Shown here: positions 1 to 50,064 of the stretch, in pieces | How the letters are laid out: each line of letters opens with the position of its first letter | Position numbering within the stretch: position 1 is the first letter of the stretch | From: Thysanoteuthis rhombus | Taxonomy: Eukaryota > Mollusca > Cephalopoda > Oegopsida > Thysanoteuthidae | Length of the DNA stretch: 64,000 nucleotides | Reading direction: 5' to 3' | Assembly: GCA_963457665.1 (NCBI GenBank) | Contig: OY735219.1 | Coordinates: 23,160,287 to 23,224,286, forward strand | Program-made: the position numbers and the translations under genes | Notes under the pieces: generated by a model | The model's input: the letters and a program-made list of their open reading frames with translations, nothing else | The model's database searches: none | What the model was told of the DNA's origin: nothing

Positions 1-885
1 ATGTTACTGCTTTGTATATTTTAAATATTGTATGTCAAGTTGTACAAATGATTATTTGCATATTAAAAGAACTTCTAGTACTTGAGATGGAGCAGAAAAA
101 AAGCCTAATTCTTTATTTACACTAGTATTAGATGTAATAGTCTACAAATGTCTTAATCTAGCATTATCATTAATTTTTTTGCTAGCCTTTCATTTAATTT
201 CCGTTGCATTTTATTATAACTCTCAAATTGTTACTCTACAACCATTCAATATGCAGTGTTGATCATGAATAAATTTTAAAAAATAAGTCTCCAGAGATTT
301 TTGAACTTTCAACCCTTGGGAACTTGTTTTTTAATGACAGAATTGTCACTGGTTTGGCTACAAAGGTTTCACCGGAAGGCATCTCTCAAATAAACCATAT
401 GGCTGTATTCTTTATTTTTCTGATTGCCACTACGCCCCCATCTTGTTAGTTCATTATTTACGTTATTTGTAAATAAAGACACTTCCAAGAATAAGTTGAA
501 ATCTTGCCAGAGCCATATTCTTTATTTCTGACCCATGCTGCTTATTTATCAGGGGTAGAATAAGGATCTGAGTGTTGCAAAAAAAAAAGAAACAGAAGTA
601 TGGTAGAAAGACCAATAAAAAAATTAATCACATATCCTTCACTATTTAGAATTTGTTTGCATTATCATACTCTATTTGTCTTCGGATGTATTGGATTTGT
701 ATCCAAGCATACTTATTGATTAACTTGGTCATCTTATCCAATCAGACATATACATATAGAATATCTAGAAAATGCAAGTCTCCACTTATTGAATTTTTAA
801 TCTATTTTACTTAGAATTTGACTTATGTTTAATAAAATGTTTCACAATAATATTTGCCTAAAATAGTTTTGCCTCTACCTCTCAG
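1..885 (+). other. Arkadia intron (partial), upstream of exon A
   Basis: AT-rich sequence with short T and A runs. No open frame of note and no recognised repeat; it ends in the pyrimidine tract and AG of the exon A acceptor. Confidence 0.6.
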
Positions 886-38218
<37,333 letters not shown>

Positions 38219-39450
38219 CATCAACACTTGATAAAGAAAGGATGGTGCCTTGCTACAAGAAAGGCTCAAATGAATACAACTCCAACAACTAATTCTATAA
38301 CTCTGCTTTCAACACATCTATTAATACATTAGTACAATTTCTATTTCTTTTTCTGTACTTTTTTCCAATCTTTCTATCTACTTCTTTGTTTTTCCACTCT
38401 GCTTTCTTTCTCTTCTGCTCCTCCCTTATTTTCTGTATTCTATTTTCTTTTTGTCTCTCTTCTTTTCTCTCTTCTTTTCTCACTCCTCTTCTCACTCCGC
38501 TTATATAACACTGATTAATTATACTATTATTTCTATTGCAGCTGTATCTGCTTTAGATTTCTTTTTTTTTTTTTTAATTTGTTTTATTTATTTTTTGGAA
38601 TTCCATTTTTTTTCTTCAAGATATTTCTATGACTGTAGATTGATTTTCTTTCAGATTATAAAAAATTATCACTGAAACTAATAACACTTTGCTTTTACCC
38701 AGCTGAGCTGTTGAGAATTCAGTATGAATTTGCTTTTTGACAATACATCTATATACTATATAAGTCTTGTTCTTTTTCATTTTTTTATTCTGCGAAATAT
38801 AGTAATTGAATTTTTCCGACAGCTTTTTTTTTTTTTCCTAAATGCCAAGGAAATATCCATTTGCTAACTTTTTCTGCATTCAAAGAAAATGCTTTCAGAA
38901 TCAAAAATAAGGCGTTGAAAAATAGGATAGTCAATACATACTGACAGATTTTACGCATTTAGCATACTTTTCCTTGAAAAAGAAACCCATGTATAGTGGT
39001 TTGAGAGTATTGCAAATGCCTTGTACTGATCTTTTCTAAAGGTACATTAATGCCGTTTGCATTAATGTTAGAATGACAGTCTGTTGCTGTAAAAGCCGAA
39101 ATATCATTTTTCTACACTTATGCTGCATCTTAAAAATTATTAAAAAATTATGAAATAGAATAGTTTTGATTATACCTACATATTTTATTCCAGACAAAAT
39201 ACATTATATATTACTAAGTTTCTACAGTCTTTCTTATTAATAACACAAAGATTATTACTATAAAATTGACAGGTTACTAGTTTCAGGCATTTATATTTAG
39301 AAATGTCACTTTGTCAAAAGTCTGTTAACTTGTTGGCTCAAAGTTTCAGCGAAAAAAAAGAAAAAAAACTATGAAACTTTGATGAAATGACCAAAATATA
39401 CCAAAATTTCTTATTCTGTGTAAATTTGTCTACTATAGAATAAAATAATT
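38219..39450 (+). other. Probable Arkadia 3' UTR and downstream
   Basis: After the stop comes AT-rich sequence with a pyrimidine-rich stretch (38,339-38,500). The first exact AATAAA I see is at 39,439-39,444, inside a dispersed repeat; an ATTAAA variant lies near 39,138. The transcript end is therefore uncertain. Confidence 0.4.
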
Positions 39451-42150
39451 CGGTTTGAAATTTGTCACTCACACTAATGGTTAAGACTGTGATGTCCTTG
39501 GCTCCTTCATCAAAAAAAATGTTTACTCACATTTTCGCATTCTCTTTGTCTTCGTAATAACTTTTTGAAAATTCTGTGGCCAATTTTTCAAAACTTGAAT
39601 TTGTCACTGAGATTACTAACTGCAAAATAATGAAAAGATAGTATGAAATAGACAAAAATCATGCTTTTTATTTTATGTAAAATGGCTACTCTTTAGAACC
39701 AAAAGAATGCTGATGACGTCAGCGCAATACCTCTCTATCTAATGCCTTTTTAAATTATATCGAAGGGTAATGTCTATTCTATTCCAGTGATATCTATCTC
39801 TTATACTTTGTTTATATTGACTTGAGTTGATTTAACCAAAGGATTGGTTTGTCCATTATTCTCATACTGTTTCTGAAAATATATTTGTGCTAAAACTCTA
39901 TGAATGATATTAGTAGGGTTGTTTGTCTCACCTCAGTTTCAAAATCAGATATACCAGCTAAAGAAATGACATGAAAAAGTAAGCGAATTTCTATATATTA
40001 ACCCCAGTGTGTGCATGCGCACACACATGCAAGCATATGCTGTGTTTTTATTTGGATTGCATGACTTGATTAAACGTTATTTTTTCAATTATTGATTATT
40101 TCCTCAGGACATGATACTGTTTCCAGCAGAATTTCTGGAGTCTTTTCAATAATCAGCAAAAATAATTTCATATATCTCTGGTCTTTAATCATCAGAAATA
40201 ATTTGGAAAGCTTGATATTTATAGCATTTAACTACAGATCATTGTTCAGTGTGAGACAATCAGATGAATCTAGTTCAAGTGTTCCCTATTTTTCAACTGG
40301 AAGATCCAGCTTAGTTTTTTCAGGCTCATGAATAAAACAATGATGCAGAATTGAAATGTAATTTTTTTTTTTGTCTGTGTAAAATGGCTACTCTTTGGAA
40401 CCAAAATTCAGCACAATACAAAAAATACTCTGATGAGAACATTATAAAAAGCCTACTTTGGGTAGATAGTCTTTGTGGGCTTGCATGAGGAAAGCATTAA
40501 CATTAATAAGAAGTGGTAGTAGTATTACATATATATGGATTTGTGAAAGAAATTGGTTATGATTATGCAACATGGAATATGGTTCTTGATGTCTACTCAT
40601 CTCCACATAAAATAAAATGTATGGGTTTGAAATTTGTCACTCACACTAATGGTCAAGACTGATGTCCAGTGTGTTATCAATACTTGGACCGTAATTATAC
40701 AAAAAATTTGAGGCTTACTAAAAGTATATTCCAAATCATTTCAGAAATTTAGATATAAAAATATAAAATAGAATTATATTTTATTTGAATATAAGAAAAC
40801 AAAATTATTCACGTAAAATATATTAAGTGCAATTTCTCAGAATTTTTTCATTGTAACAAACAGCTCACTTCGAATCAAAAGTATGAAAAGAGAAAAGATC
40901 ATTGTTCAGTTTTTTAATTCTCTTGAGCTTGAAGGACTACTCACTTCAACATCTGGTTGAAAACAATGAAAGATAAATTCTAAATACAATGTAGGCATTG
41001 GGAAAACTTATATTTATCCATTGTGAGTTAATTGCTTTAACATTTCATTAAGTTTCCTTTTCTGGCTACATGTTTGAGAATCACAAATTCATCAACAAAG
41101 GTTTCCTCTAAATCACTGGAACAAGTCTTTACTAGGTTCATGGCTTTCAGGATATATGCATCCCAGTACTGTCATTTGTCAACCAGGAAGCCAAATCTGT
41201 GGTATAACATGGATTATGTTTCTTGACATCTACTTATCTCTACAATAGAGCTTGTCTACTATAGAATAAAATGTTTGGGTTTGAAATTTGTCACCCACAG
41301 TAATGGTCAAGACTGTGACATCTTTGGCTCCTTCATTAAAAAAAAAATGTTTATTCACATTTGTGGTCACTTTTTAAAAATTCTTTAGCCAATTTTCAAA
41401 ACTTGAATTTGTCACGGATTGTCACTGAGAAGTAAGTCAAAAGATACATATATTTTCATGACATACCAGTTCAACTTCATGTTCTTGAATAAATCTCTTC
41501 AGATTCCCCACATTAATGCAGTTTCATATGTATAGTATAGTTTTTATGCAAGCTTCATGAACAACCAAAGGAGGTTGTCCTGCACATTCTACAATGCTGA
41601 TCAGATTCTCTCTAATCTTTGAGTAGTTTTTAAATTATGCTATCTCAGCATCACTTCTTGCAGACCATCGTGTTTCTGATAGACTGAACTACATATGCAA
41701 TTATATTGATTTTGAGACTTTCAGTGAATATGCACTATTTTTGTGGTGAAGATGAAATGAAATTGATATTGACTATAAAACAGCCTATGCACTACTTACT
41801 ACTGCAACAGAATCGACCAAATTTAGACTATGGTCTACACATGGTATCCATTCTACAAAATTAACTTATTTTTAAATCTTATTTGCACACCTAAATATAT
41901 CCCATTTATGTTGCTTGCATTTTCAGGGAACTGTGATCTATACCATGCAAGATCTATTCCACTTGGTTGGTAAAATTTGGTCAATACATCAAAGGGTTAT
42001 TCACCATTATGTCTCAATAGGGATGAACTGCACAAATCTTTCTTGTACTTTTTCCATCTGAGAGCACAAAGTATTAAAGAAACTTGATCCGTGTGGCTAG
42101 TATCCCTTGTGTTATCAATACTTTGACCATAATACTTTGCATTTTTTTGA
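39421..42150 (+). repeat. Cluster of related degenerate repeats
   Basis: GGTTTGAAATTTGTCACTCA followed by CACTAATGGTCAAGACTG recurs at about 39,454, 40,625 and 41,278. ATGGCTACTCTTTGGAACCA recurs at 39,681 and 40,385. GTGTTATCAATACTTGGACC recurs at 40,670 and 42,110. The units appear to be pieces of one longer element in several truncated copies. Confidence 0.65.
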
Positions 42151-42960
42151 TGATGTTCCCCAGCTTTCAGGCCCAAAATGTTTAGATTAATCACAAATTG
42201 TCAAGGAGCGATATGACATATTCTTTTCCTGGATTTTTTATTTTTAATTTCCGGCGTTTTTATGAAGAAATGGATCAAATTTTGCCAATGATTCAATACA
42301 CCCAAATGAAAAAAAAAGTTTCCATTAAATTGTCAATGATTTCATTGTCACTTTGGAAGGCTAATCCTCTATCAGGAAGAATTTTTACAACAACTTCTAT
42401 TCTTTTTAGTTCAAACCAGTATATTATCTAGCTCTCTATGTATTCTAGTAGCTTTCTGATGATGAAACTTGGAGTGTGCATGTAAGTGATATTTTTATTG
42501 CCCATGTGAATATATTCTGACAACAGCATTCTTCCAATCATCAAATCCTGTTTTTTATTGATTGAGATTCTCATCATTAAAATATAGTTTGCACACACGC
42601 ACACAACAGTACACTTTCCCAGGTGAAGGTGAATAGATCAACCAGTCGGGTCTCAAAATGTCAGCATTTGCCATGTGTCTGTTGAAGTATTTTTGGACAA
42701 GTCCATTTTTTTGCCACCTATCAACCACTTTTGTGAAAGTCAGCATCCAAGTTTTGTGAAGGAATGTGATCTGAATACTAATTCAGTAAATTTGCATCAA
42801 CTTCCCATTCAGCTGTATCAATACTTTTGCAAATATCCTCCTTCACACACAGCTAACATCGTTGACAAAAGTGAAGTACAATCTTCTTCAAACACTGCAT
42901 TCCAGATGAAAACAAAAAGATACTGCCACGTCATCATCAGTATCAGTTAATCTTATCCTA
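41440..42960 (-). pseudogene. hAT transposase fossil with zf-TTF, ZMYM1-like
   Basis: Read on the minus strand from high to low coordinates: DWLIYSPSPGKVYCCV and TGFDDWKNAVVRI (zf-TTF-like N-terminal region, 42.5-42.7 kb); KNAKYYGQSIDNTRDTSHTD, then QVSLIL (42.1 kb), the start of the catalytic core where family members carry AKYY-x-S-x-D-S-T-x-D-I-S-H-x-D-Q; then NASNINGIYLGVQIR (41.9 kb); and KHDGLQEVMLR... near 41.6 kb, equivalent to TRWSAR-DA. Many stops and shifts. The order is that of ZMYM1-like hAT proteins. Confidence 0.75.
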
Positions 42961-44299
42961 TCCTTTTGTTTAAAGTACCATCACTTATTACTTCGGCCTT
43001 TGGAAATATTCTAACATTGAGCCTTACTGTCTTCATATCTCTTCTTCCATGGATTCCTTTCTTTTAAAATACCCTGATACTTGTTTTCCTTGAAAAACCA
43101 TCCGCCATATTTTTTAAAATTCAAACTCATCTTAGCCTATCCTATTGGGGTTTTTATTTATTTTCACTAGAGGGTTACCTGTGTGATTTTTACGTCTTAT
43201 TTTCCTTTACGATTACTTTTTACAAAATTTTTGCAATAACTGTTCTGTAGTTTATTTGCCTCTCTGGTAGAGAGTGTGTTGTATGGAAAAATGAATGTCA
43301 ATCGGCCAAAGCTAAGTCTTTTGAATTGAGTTTCAGTTCTGGCGAATTTTCATTCTCAAAGAATTCTCAGACTACATATATTTTTTTTTCTGAAGTGGAA
43401 CAATTGTGAAATAATGAATCAGTGTTGAATTCGAATGATCAAATCAGTCATGAAATTGTGATCTGAGCCTTTGAAATACGAGTGTTGTGAAAACGTGTAC
43501 ATAATTCCTCGGGTGAACGCGTTTATGGTTGTGAACTCTCCTTAAGGCCATCTTCATCGGCCATTAGGCTCAATGTCAGTTCATTTTCATTGTGTAACCA
43601 CATTATATCAGGGTACACTTGTTCCAATATGATGAATATATCTTTAAATTGCTCTTGTGACCTCCCGCTAATGAACTGTGAACATATCACTTGGCCTAGA
43701 TAGCATAAATAGTCTAAACAAAGAAGATGAGCGACTGCAGGAATTTAACCTGTGACCGATAGGTAGCCATTTTAACAGAGTGTTGGTAGTCCGCCAGTGA
43801 GGCAAAGGCGTTGTATATCTAAATTCTCATTTTGTTCATTCATTGTCCATATCTGCTCTATTTGTTTCTCAACATGGACAATTATATCATTAAGAAATAG
43901 ATTAGTCGTTAATGATTTAGATTCCAAACATGAAGGGAAAATTCCCTTCAATGTTTCTCTATTGAACTTATGTTTCCCTGTCTGAATTCTGTTTGACATG
44001 GTGTATCGATAACTTTATATGATACAGTCCGAACCTGTCACTGCTGCGATGCGAGGTCCGACTGCCCCCATCCCCGCCAGTTGATAAATTTGCCTCTCTC
44101 AAAAGTAAAAGGTTTAAACGTAGAATTGATTGAAAAAAAAACACTCAAGATAAGACAGGTGGAAGTGGGCATACCAAAGGTGAAATACACCATTGCCTAA
44201 GAGTAAAACTCACGAGTTCATTTGCATATAGTCATCTTAGTAAAGGCAGATTATTAATCTCCGTCAACAGAGCTGAAAAAGTTATGTTTTGTTTGCGTC

Positions 44300-44996
44300 T
44301 GTTCGTTTATCTATTCAATATCTCCGAAAGTACTGAATGAATTTCAATGAAATTTTGTGGAAGGGTCGGCATTGGGGTTAGAAAGAGGTGATAAAATTAA
44401 GATCCGTTTGCTTTTGTTTTGTTGGGTTTTTTTTTGTTTTTTTTTCTCTCCCAAGTGCATTTATTTATACGCTCATGACTGTCCATGCAACATCTCAAAG
44501 TTCTCCATGAAATTCCGTGAAGTGTTGGACAATAGATTATGGGCAAAGTAATTAAATTTTTGAGCTGACCCATGCACACTCTTCTCTCGTGTGTCGAATT
44601 TATATGTTCGAATCACATCTTCATGTCAGCCCACACGATGTCTCCATGAATTCCTAATTTCTATGACATTTTGTGGAAGGTTGGGCAATGGAGTGGGAAA
44701 TAGGTGGTAAAAATGGGGAGGGGGCGGATCCAGATATCTCTTTATCGTTTTTTTTTTTGTTTTTTTTTAAATTACGTCTATGTATGTGCTCATGACTATT
44801 AACACGGTATCTCCAAAAATTATCCATGAATTTCTATGACATTTTGTGAAAGGGTGTTCAGTAGGCTGCGGGAGAACTCTTTGGATTCTAGAGTGGATCC
44901 ATGCACTTTTATCCCCCCCCCCGTGTTCAAACCACCATATCGATATGATCCACCCTCCCTATTTTACTCATATGTAAATCACGAGAAATAAAAGAC

Positions 44997-45037
<41 letters not shown>

Positions 45038-45905
45038 GTTATAACTAGAGAGTTAAGATTTCAGAAAGATTTAGGACATTTGAAGTATAGAATTGAGAAG
45101 TGGGGAAAGTAGAATCAAGTGTTTTCTCTCGCGTGTTATGTTCACAAGCATTTTAAGCCCATTTTAGAGTTGGAATTACGGATCCAGAGTAAGTGCTCAT
45201 GCAACCACGTGGACTAGAAATTATTGGCTTGACCCAAAACACGACGAAATCTAAAGAAAGCTGGAAATGCATACAATAGGATGGTCGAATGATGACCTCT
45301 CAGCCTTCTTCCTAAAAGGCTGTAGGGACCAAGAGTTTGGATGACCCATTGTTCTCTCTTTGGGATGGGAAGACAACTCTAACAATTGAGAATTCGTGAC
45401 TGTCGCAAAGAGCCAAATGAAAAAACAGGATGACCCTCCTAGTTGTAATGAGAAGTACAGACGAGAGTAGGATGTCACGAGAAGTGCTGTCACTCTGATC
45501 GTCGCCCGCTTAACAAAAATCTCAAGAGCCGAATTAATCCTTCGTCGAAATAATCAACCGAAGAACGAGAAAGCACAAATGACTTTTCTTCATTTAGAGA
45601 CAGGTGTTTTTGTTTAATTATCCGTTCTTCTAATCACAATCACAATCGCATTTGACAGGGGCGCCCGGCCCCTCAGTTTGACAGGTATCAGCTCAGATCA
45701 TCACTGAACATAGACACAACGTGGACACGGCCGAGTTGATGCGCAAACTGTACGAGGCGAACCGTCATATCGCCAAATTTTCATCTATGTCCACACGATA
45801 TCTCCAAAGGTTTTTCGATGATGTTCTGTGGGAGGGTGGGCAATAGGCCACGGAATAACTGATGAGATTTTGAGGCGGATCCATGCACAATTATCCTCCC
45901 CCTGA
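44300..45905 (+). repeat. Five degenerate copies of an ATCTCC...TTTTGTGGAAGG repeat
   Basis: Copies near 44,318, 44,480, 44,636, 44,803 and 45,790 share ATATCTCC(A/G)AAA, TGAATTTCTATGACATTTTG, TGGAAGGGT, GGGCAATGGG-like and GGATCCATGCAC-like blocks in the same order. The unit resembles a widespread invertebrate repeat of the form ATCTC...AATGAAATTTTGTGGAAGG; this is from memory and unchecked. Confidence 0.65.
44999..45035. repeat. (AT)n microsatellite
   Basis: About 18 perfect AT dinucleotides. Confidence 0.95.
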
Positions 45906-46955
45906 CAATAGCGTTGGCAGAGGTATGAAGAAAGCTTGGAATTTTAATGACCCTTCTCCAAGTCTGAGACAATTTATTCTCCGGACAGTTTTGTAGGTGA
46001 TATGAAGAAGCAATAACGTCTACTACTTTTTCCCGATCCAAATTCTTGAAAATGCGTTATGCTTCAGAATTGTTGGAAGGACAATTATTTTCCTAAATTG
46101 GTTGTGTTATGAGTAAGTCATATTCTTAACGGTTTCATTCGGCATTGTAAGATGAATTCTCTGAGAAATATTTCTATGTAGAAATTGAGTAGTTTGGGTC
46201 ACTATTGAAATTAAATGTCCGTATTTTTTTTCCTGTTAGAATAAAACCCAAGTCGAATATAACAGTAGAATACATGCAACGGAAATACAAGCAAGACATA
46301 TTCTCTATAAAGATATAATCATCCAATTATTAACTAAATAACGTAATTCAGAAATAAAGGGATACAACGCATCAATAATGCAAAATGATTGATAGTAAAC
46401 ATAATGAAAATCTGTAATTAAAGCATGCTGATGAAGAGAGAGGTGAAAATGTGCACATAGGGGAAATTGCTTTGAATCATATTTCACGTCTGCAGAGAAC
46501 AGACGGGTCACACCTTATGCAAGACGATGCAAAAGGGTGAGTGAGATAGTGTCTCCTGCATTTTTTTCTTTATCGTAAACATTCTGACGTAGTCGTCAGC
46601 AAGGAAAAGGGCGCTGAAATAGCTGGTTAAATTGAGAGTCCGTGTAAGCTTTGTATTAGAAACCCTCAGCCAAAACTGTTTAAATAGGTTTCTTCAGTTT
46701 TTCAGTTGGTTCGGCTGACTATACATGTATGTATCGCACACGTAAGTTGTGCCAATTGGTCTTGAGGAATGAAATTTTTAACATTCACTTCTTTTTTATG
46801 TCTAGGAGGAAAATTTTTTTTTCAATTCATTTTGTGTACTGCGGTGTTCGCGTTTGTTTGTTGTTGTATTTTTAAGTCACCCTTTTTTGTGATCACTACC
46901 CAATAAAAGGCGTAACTTGTCCATTAATCAACCTTGTTCTATGCTGCCATAAGAC

Positions 46956-47007
46956 GTTGGTCACGTGACGGTTTCCATTGAGTGACTAACCAGATCTGTT
47001 TTATACC
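46956..47007 (+). repeat. Dispersed repeat, second copy of 17,128-17,180
   Basis: GACGGTTTCCATTGAGTGAC followed by TAACCAGA, inside the right part of the 4-kb inverted-repeat element. Confidence 0.6.
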
Positions 47008-47799
47008 TTTTCGAGTGAGCTTATTCTAAGAACTATATTGTTCTAACTTAATTTAAACATAGACTCACCTTTTTACAAACTTGAGGGAAATTTAGTATTT
47101 TTAAACTTAATGAAAATTATATAAGATATTTTTGTTCAAATTGGATTTTTTTTAAATATTTCGACTTCTGCAGTAGCATTTGCTAAGATAAAAGTTTTAA
47201 TCGAATCGCTACGTAATATTTTTAAAAATTCATGGTCGACGAAGTCTTTTAGGTTCAACCCTTGTCTACCAGAGAGGCAAATAAACTATGGTATGGATGA
47301 AAAGAGGCTCAGATAGGCTCCAGACAAGACTTCCGGTTGAGGGTTTCAGCAGGAGTTTTGAGTGGCTAAGATTAGTGGCATTTTATTATTGCCTAAACCT
47401 GCTGTTTAGATCCTGTTTTCTATAGAGAACCCTTTTTATTATTTGATTTCCTGGCTTAAACATAGAAATGTTGGTTTGCGGAAACATCATTTTCAAAGTT
47501 AATATTTTGTTTCGATTTTTTTAATTCTTTTTGGTAAATGAATTAAAAACTCTCATCTGAACTATTGTTACCTTTCCCCGTTTCAAAATCGCCATTGCTC
47601 CAGCTGCAGAGTTCATAGGAAAGTTCCTGTCACACCAAGAACTACATTCGTCGCCGTTTGTTTTTTGTTCTTTTAGGCGTCAATTTTCTACCATCTTACA
47701 TAGGGTGATGAGAACCATACCAAAATATCCTTTTTGTGGGGCATATGACTCATCTCCAATGAAATTGACTGGAATAAATACAGGAACCTTTATTATAAC

Positions 47800-48430
47800 A
47801 ATTAGTCATCTACGTCAATGACATTCGAGAGGTAGTCAGCTCACTCTGTGAAATATACACAAATGGCATGAAGATGTATAACACTGTGATTTCAGACTGC
47901 AAAAAAAAGATCTTGGAAGACAACCTAACTGACTGGACAGATTTTACCACCGACAAGTGCAAAGTACTTCACCTTGGGAATGAAAAATCTAACCAGCAAC
48001 TACAGTATGAGACTTTACGACAGAAGGGATTGGATTCACCTGGAATTATCCCATTTGGAAAACACCTGGGTGTACAAGCTGATAGTAAACTCAAATTTAG
48101 TTAACACATAGAAACCCAGGTCAACGAAGCCAACAGGATGATAGGCATGATCAGATCTGCTCTTCGTCGCCCCGGCACGTCCTCTTAGCTAATACTCGGT
48201 GGTCACCTCGGTATCAAAAGGATAAAGCTATTATCGAGGGAACAACGAATCTAGTGCTTGGAACGCATGGCTATCCTTAAGAAGAGAGGCTTACGAAACT
48301 AAAGACACCAAGCATACAGTACAGGAGGGATAGGGAAACACGATAAATATACAAGTACACTCACGGATTATATAATGTAGACAGTCCCCTTGGTGAGGAA
48401 AGCGAACGCACCATGTATTCATGTATTCAA
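47800..48430 (+). mobile_element. CR1/Jockey-like LINE reverse transcriptase remnant
   Basis: Plus-strand frames read IYVNDIREVVSSL, MKMYNTVIS, then DKCKVLHLGNEKSN, FGKHLGVQADSKLKFS, then HIETQVNEANRMIGMIRSAL after a stop, then CLERMAILKKRGLRN and DKYTSTLTDYIM. This is the palm and thumb order of non-LTR polymerases (FADDTKLY ... KCKVLHLG ... LGV--D-KL-FS-HI ... KANRMLGLIRR ... YKYTHG). The catalytic Asp-Asp position reads Asn-Gly, and stops are present, so it is inactive. A TATTG-rich tail at about 48,642-48,660 may mark its 3' end. Confidence 0.85.
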
Positions 48431-48989
48431 ATAAAAAAAAATCAGATTTTTGTGTATCATGTGGAAAAGTCTTCCGGCTTCAGTTATAGGGGTCAGTACA
48501 CTCCAGACTTGACCAGCATTGGGCTTGCAGAAGATTCTATCACGCCAGTATGTTACTAATATCATCACTAAGTATATAAAAAATTATAGGTATAGATATA
48601 GTTTGAAGACCAGATCAAAAGCCTTCGGCCTAATCTAATCTGGTACTGTATTGTATTGTGTTTTTTATACAATAGTTTTTACTGATCTCGATAGAGTAAA
48701 CAGTGGCAAGAGATTACTACAATGCCTTTTGTAAACTTCATTTGAATATTCAGAAATCTAAATTGGGGTGAAGGTTTTGCGTTTCGTTTCCTAGACAGCG
48801 CCAACCCACCAGAACTAATAATGAAAAAAAGACTCATGTGAAATCGTTCATCTCAAATTTTATATTAAAGATTCAAGCTGTAAGCTTCCTTCAAACTAAA
48901 CGTTGAAATGTTAATTGCATCACTTCTGACGTCATATATATCCTTATTCCTAATACTCAAACTCGGCTAGCGTAACTTCGGTCGGTTTA

Positions 48990-49250
48990 AGCCTGTTCTC
49001 CACTGCTTGCTTCTGTATCTTAGGGGTGTAGTAGAGAGGCCACGACAGTCATCTCAGTTGATTGCACACTTTAATAGTCCTGGAAAGATATAAATATGTC
49101 CACCGGGTAAATACAACTTTTGTCATTTATTAATGTAGGTATACAATTTTCAAAATTTCAGCTTCAGATGACTAACATGAGAGAGGAGAGAATTTCTCAC
49201 TTGAAACATCTGTCTGCTATCATAGATAATGATAAGGCTGGTCAAGATTC
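48990..49250 (+). repeat. Direct repeat, copy 1
   Basis: GCCTGTTCTCCACTGCTT ... GGAAAGATATAAATATG ... CCACCGGGTAAATACAA ... TATCATAGATAATGATAA, all recurring in the same order at 50,065-50,325. Confidence 0.8.
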
Positions 49251-50064
49251 GTTAAATCGAAATTAACGGAATCGCTATATAAGCATATTTTCCTATGCAG
49301 AATGAACTGCTTTAACTAAATCTGATCATATTTTCTTGGGGACTTTTCTTTTTTTCGTTTTTGAGTGGAGGTAACTTTTTAGATGAACTGAGTGAATTGA
49401 CCTCTTAGTGGGTGATCGATTTATAATGTACTTATAATGTAAAACTGAACTCTGTCTTCGAGTCTATCGTCAATTTTCAATATGAATATCTTCTAAACTG
49501 GACCCTCGACTTTCTGACTGCAAACATGGCTGCCTTTTTTTTCCTGGAGAAATTCATGGTTAGGGTTGATGTTGAATTTCTATAAATCAATTACAGAACG
49601 AATGAAAGCAGAAAATTTGTCATCATCACGATCATAGTTTTACCACTAAAATCCCGAGAGATGTGGAGAACAGAGCTCAAAACGTACGAACCTACCTCAG
49701 TAGTTTGTATTTTCACCTCACCTACATATTCTCAATGTTCCGAGTGTCAAATATTGCTCAAATTGTTATGATTTTTTTTTTTTTTAAATAGCGGTCAGAA
49801 ATTCAGAGTCCAGTTAAGGAGATATCTATATTGAACATTGGGTGTCTGAGAGACGGACACAGGGTCCAGTTTTACATTATATGTACACTGTAAATCGAAC
49901 GCCAACTAAGGAGCCAATTCATTCGTTTCCTCTAAAAAAGTTACTTTATCTCAAAAAAAAAAAAAAATCTCCTGAAACAAAAGTCAGATTCAGTTAAAAC
50001 ATTTCATTCTGCCTCTGAAAATGCGTTTCATAACAATGTCGTTCATTTTGAATTTACACATCTT

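Larger units (their letters stand above)
43250..47286. mobile_element. 4.0-kb element with perfect 22-bp terminal inverted repeats and TA flanks
   Basis: The left end TA|GTTTATTTGCCTCTCTGGTA-GA (43,250-43,271) is matched exactly, inverted, by the right end (47,265-47,286) followed by TA. The TA on both sides is the target duplication expected of Tc1/mariner-type or similar DNA transposons. The interior is richer in CpG than the surroundings and contains a repeat series (44,300-45,905) and an (AT)n tract. I recognise no transposase inside. Two separate solo elements could also give this pattern. Confidence 0.6.

Noticed and set aside
44999-45035. (AT)n as a possible origin or regulatory element
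   Set aside because: Ordinary microsatellite; similar tracts occur at 37.7 and 54.5 kb.
45640-45780. GC-rich segment that might be a host exon (HNVDTAELMRKLYEANRHIA in one frame)
   Set aside because: The frame is short, lies between copies of a repeat inside the inverted-repeat element, and has no clear splice sites on both sides.
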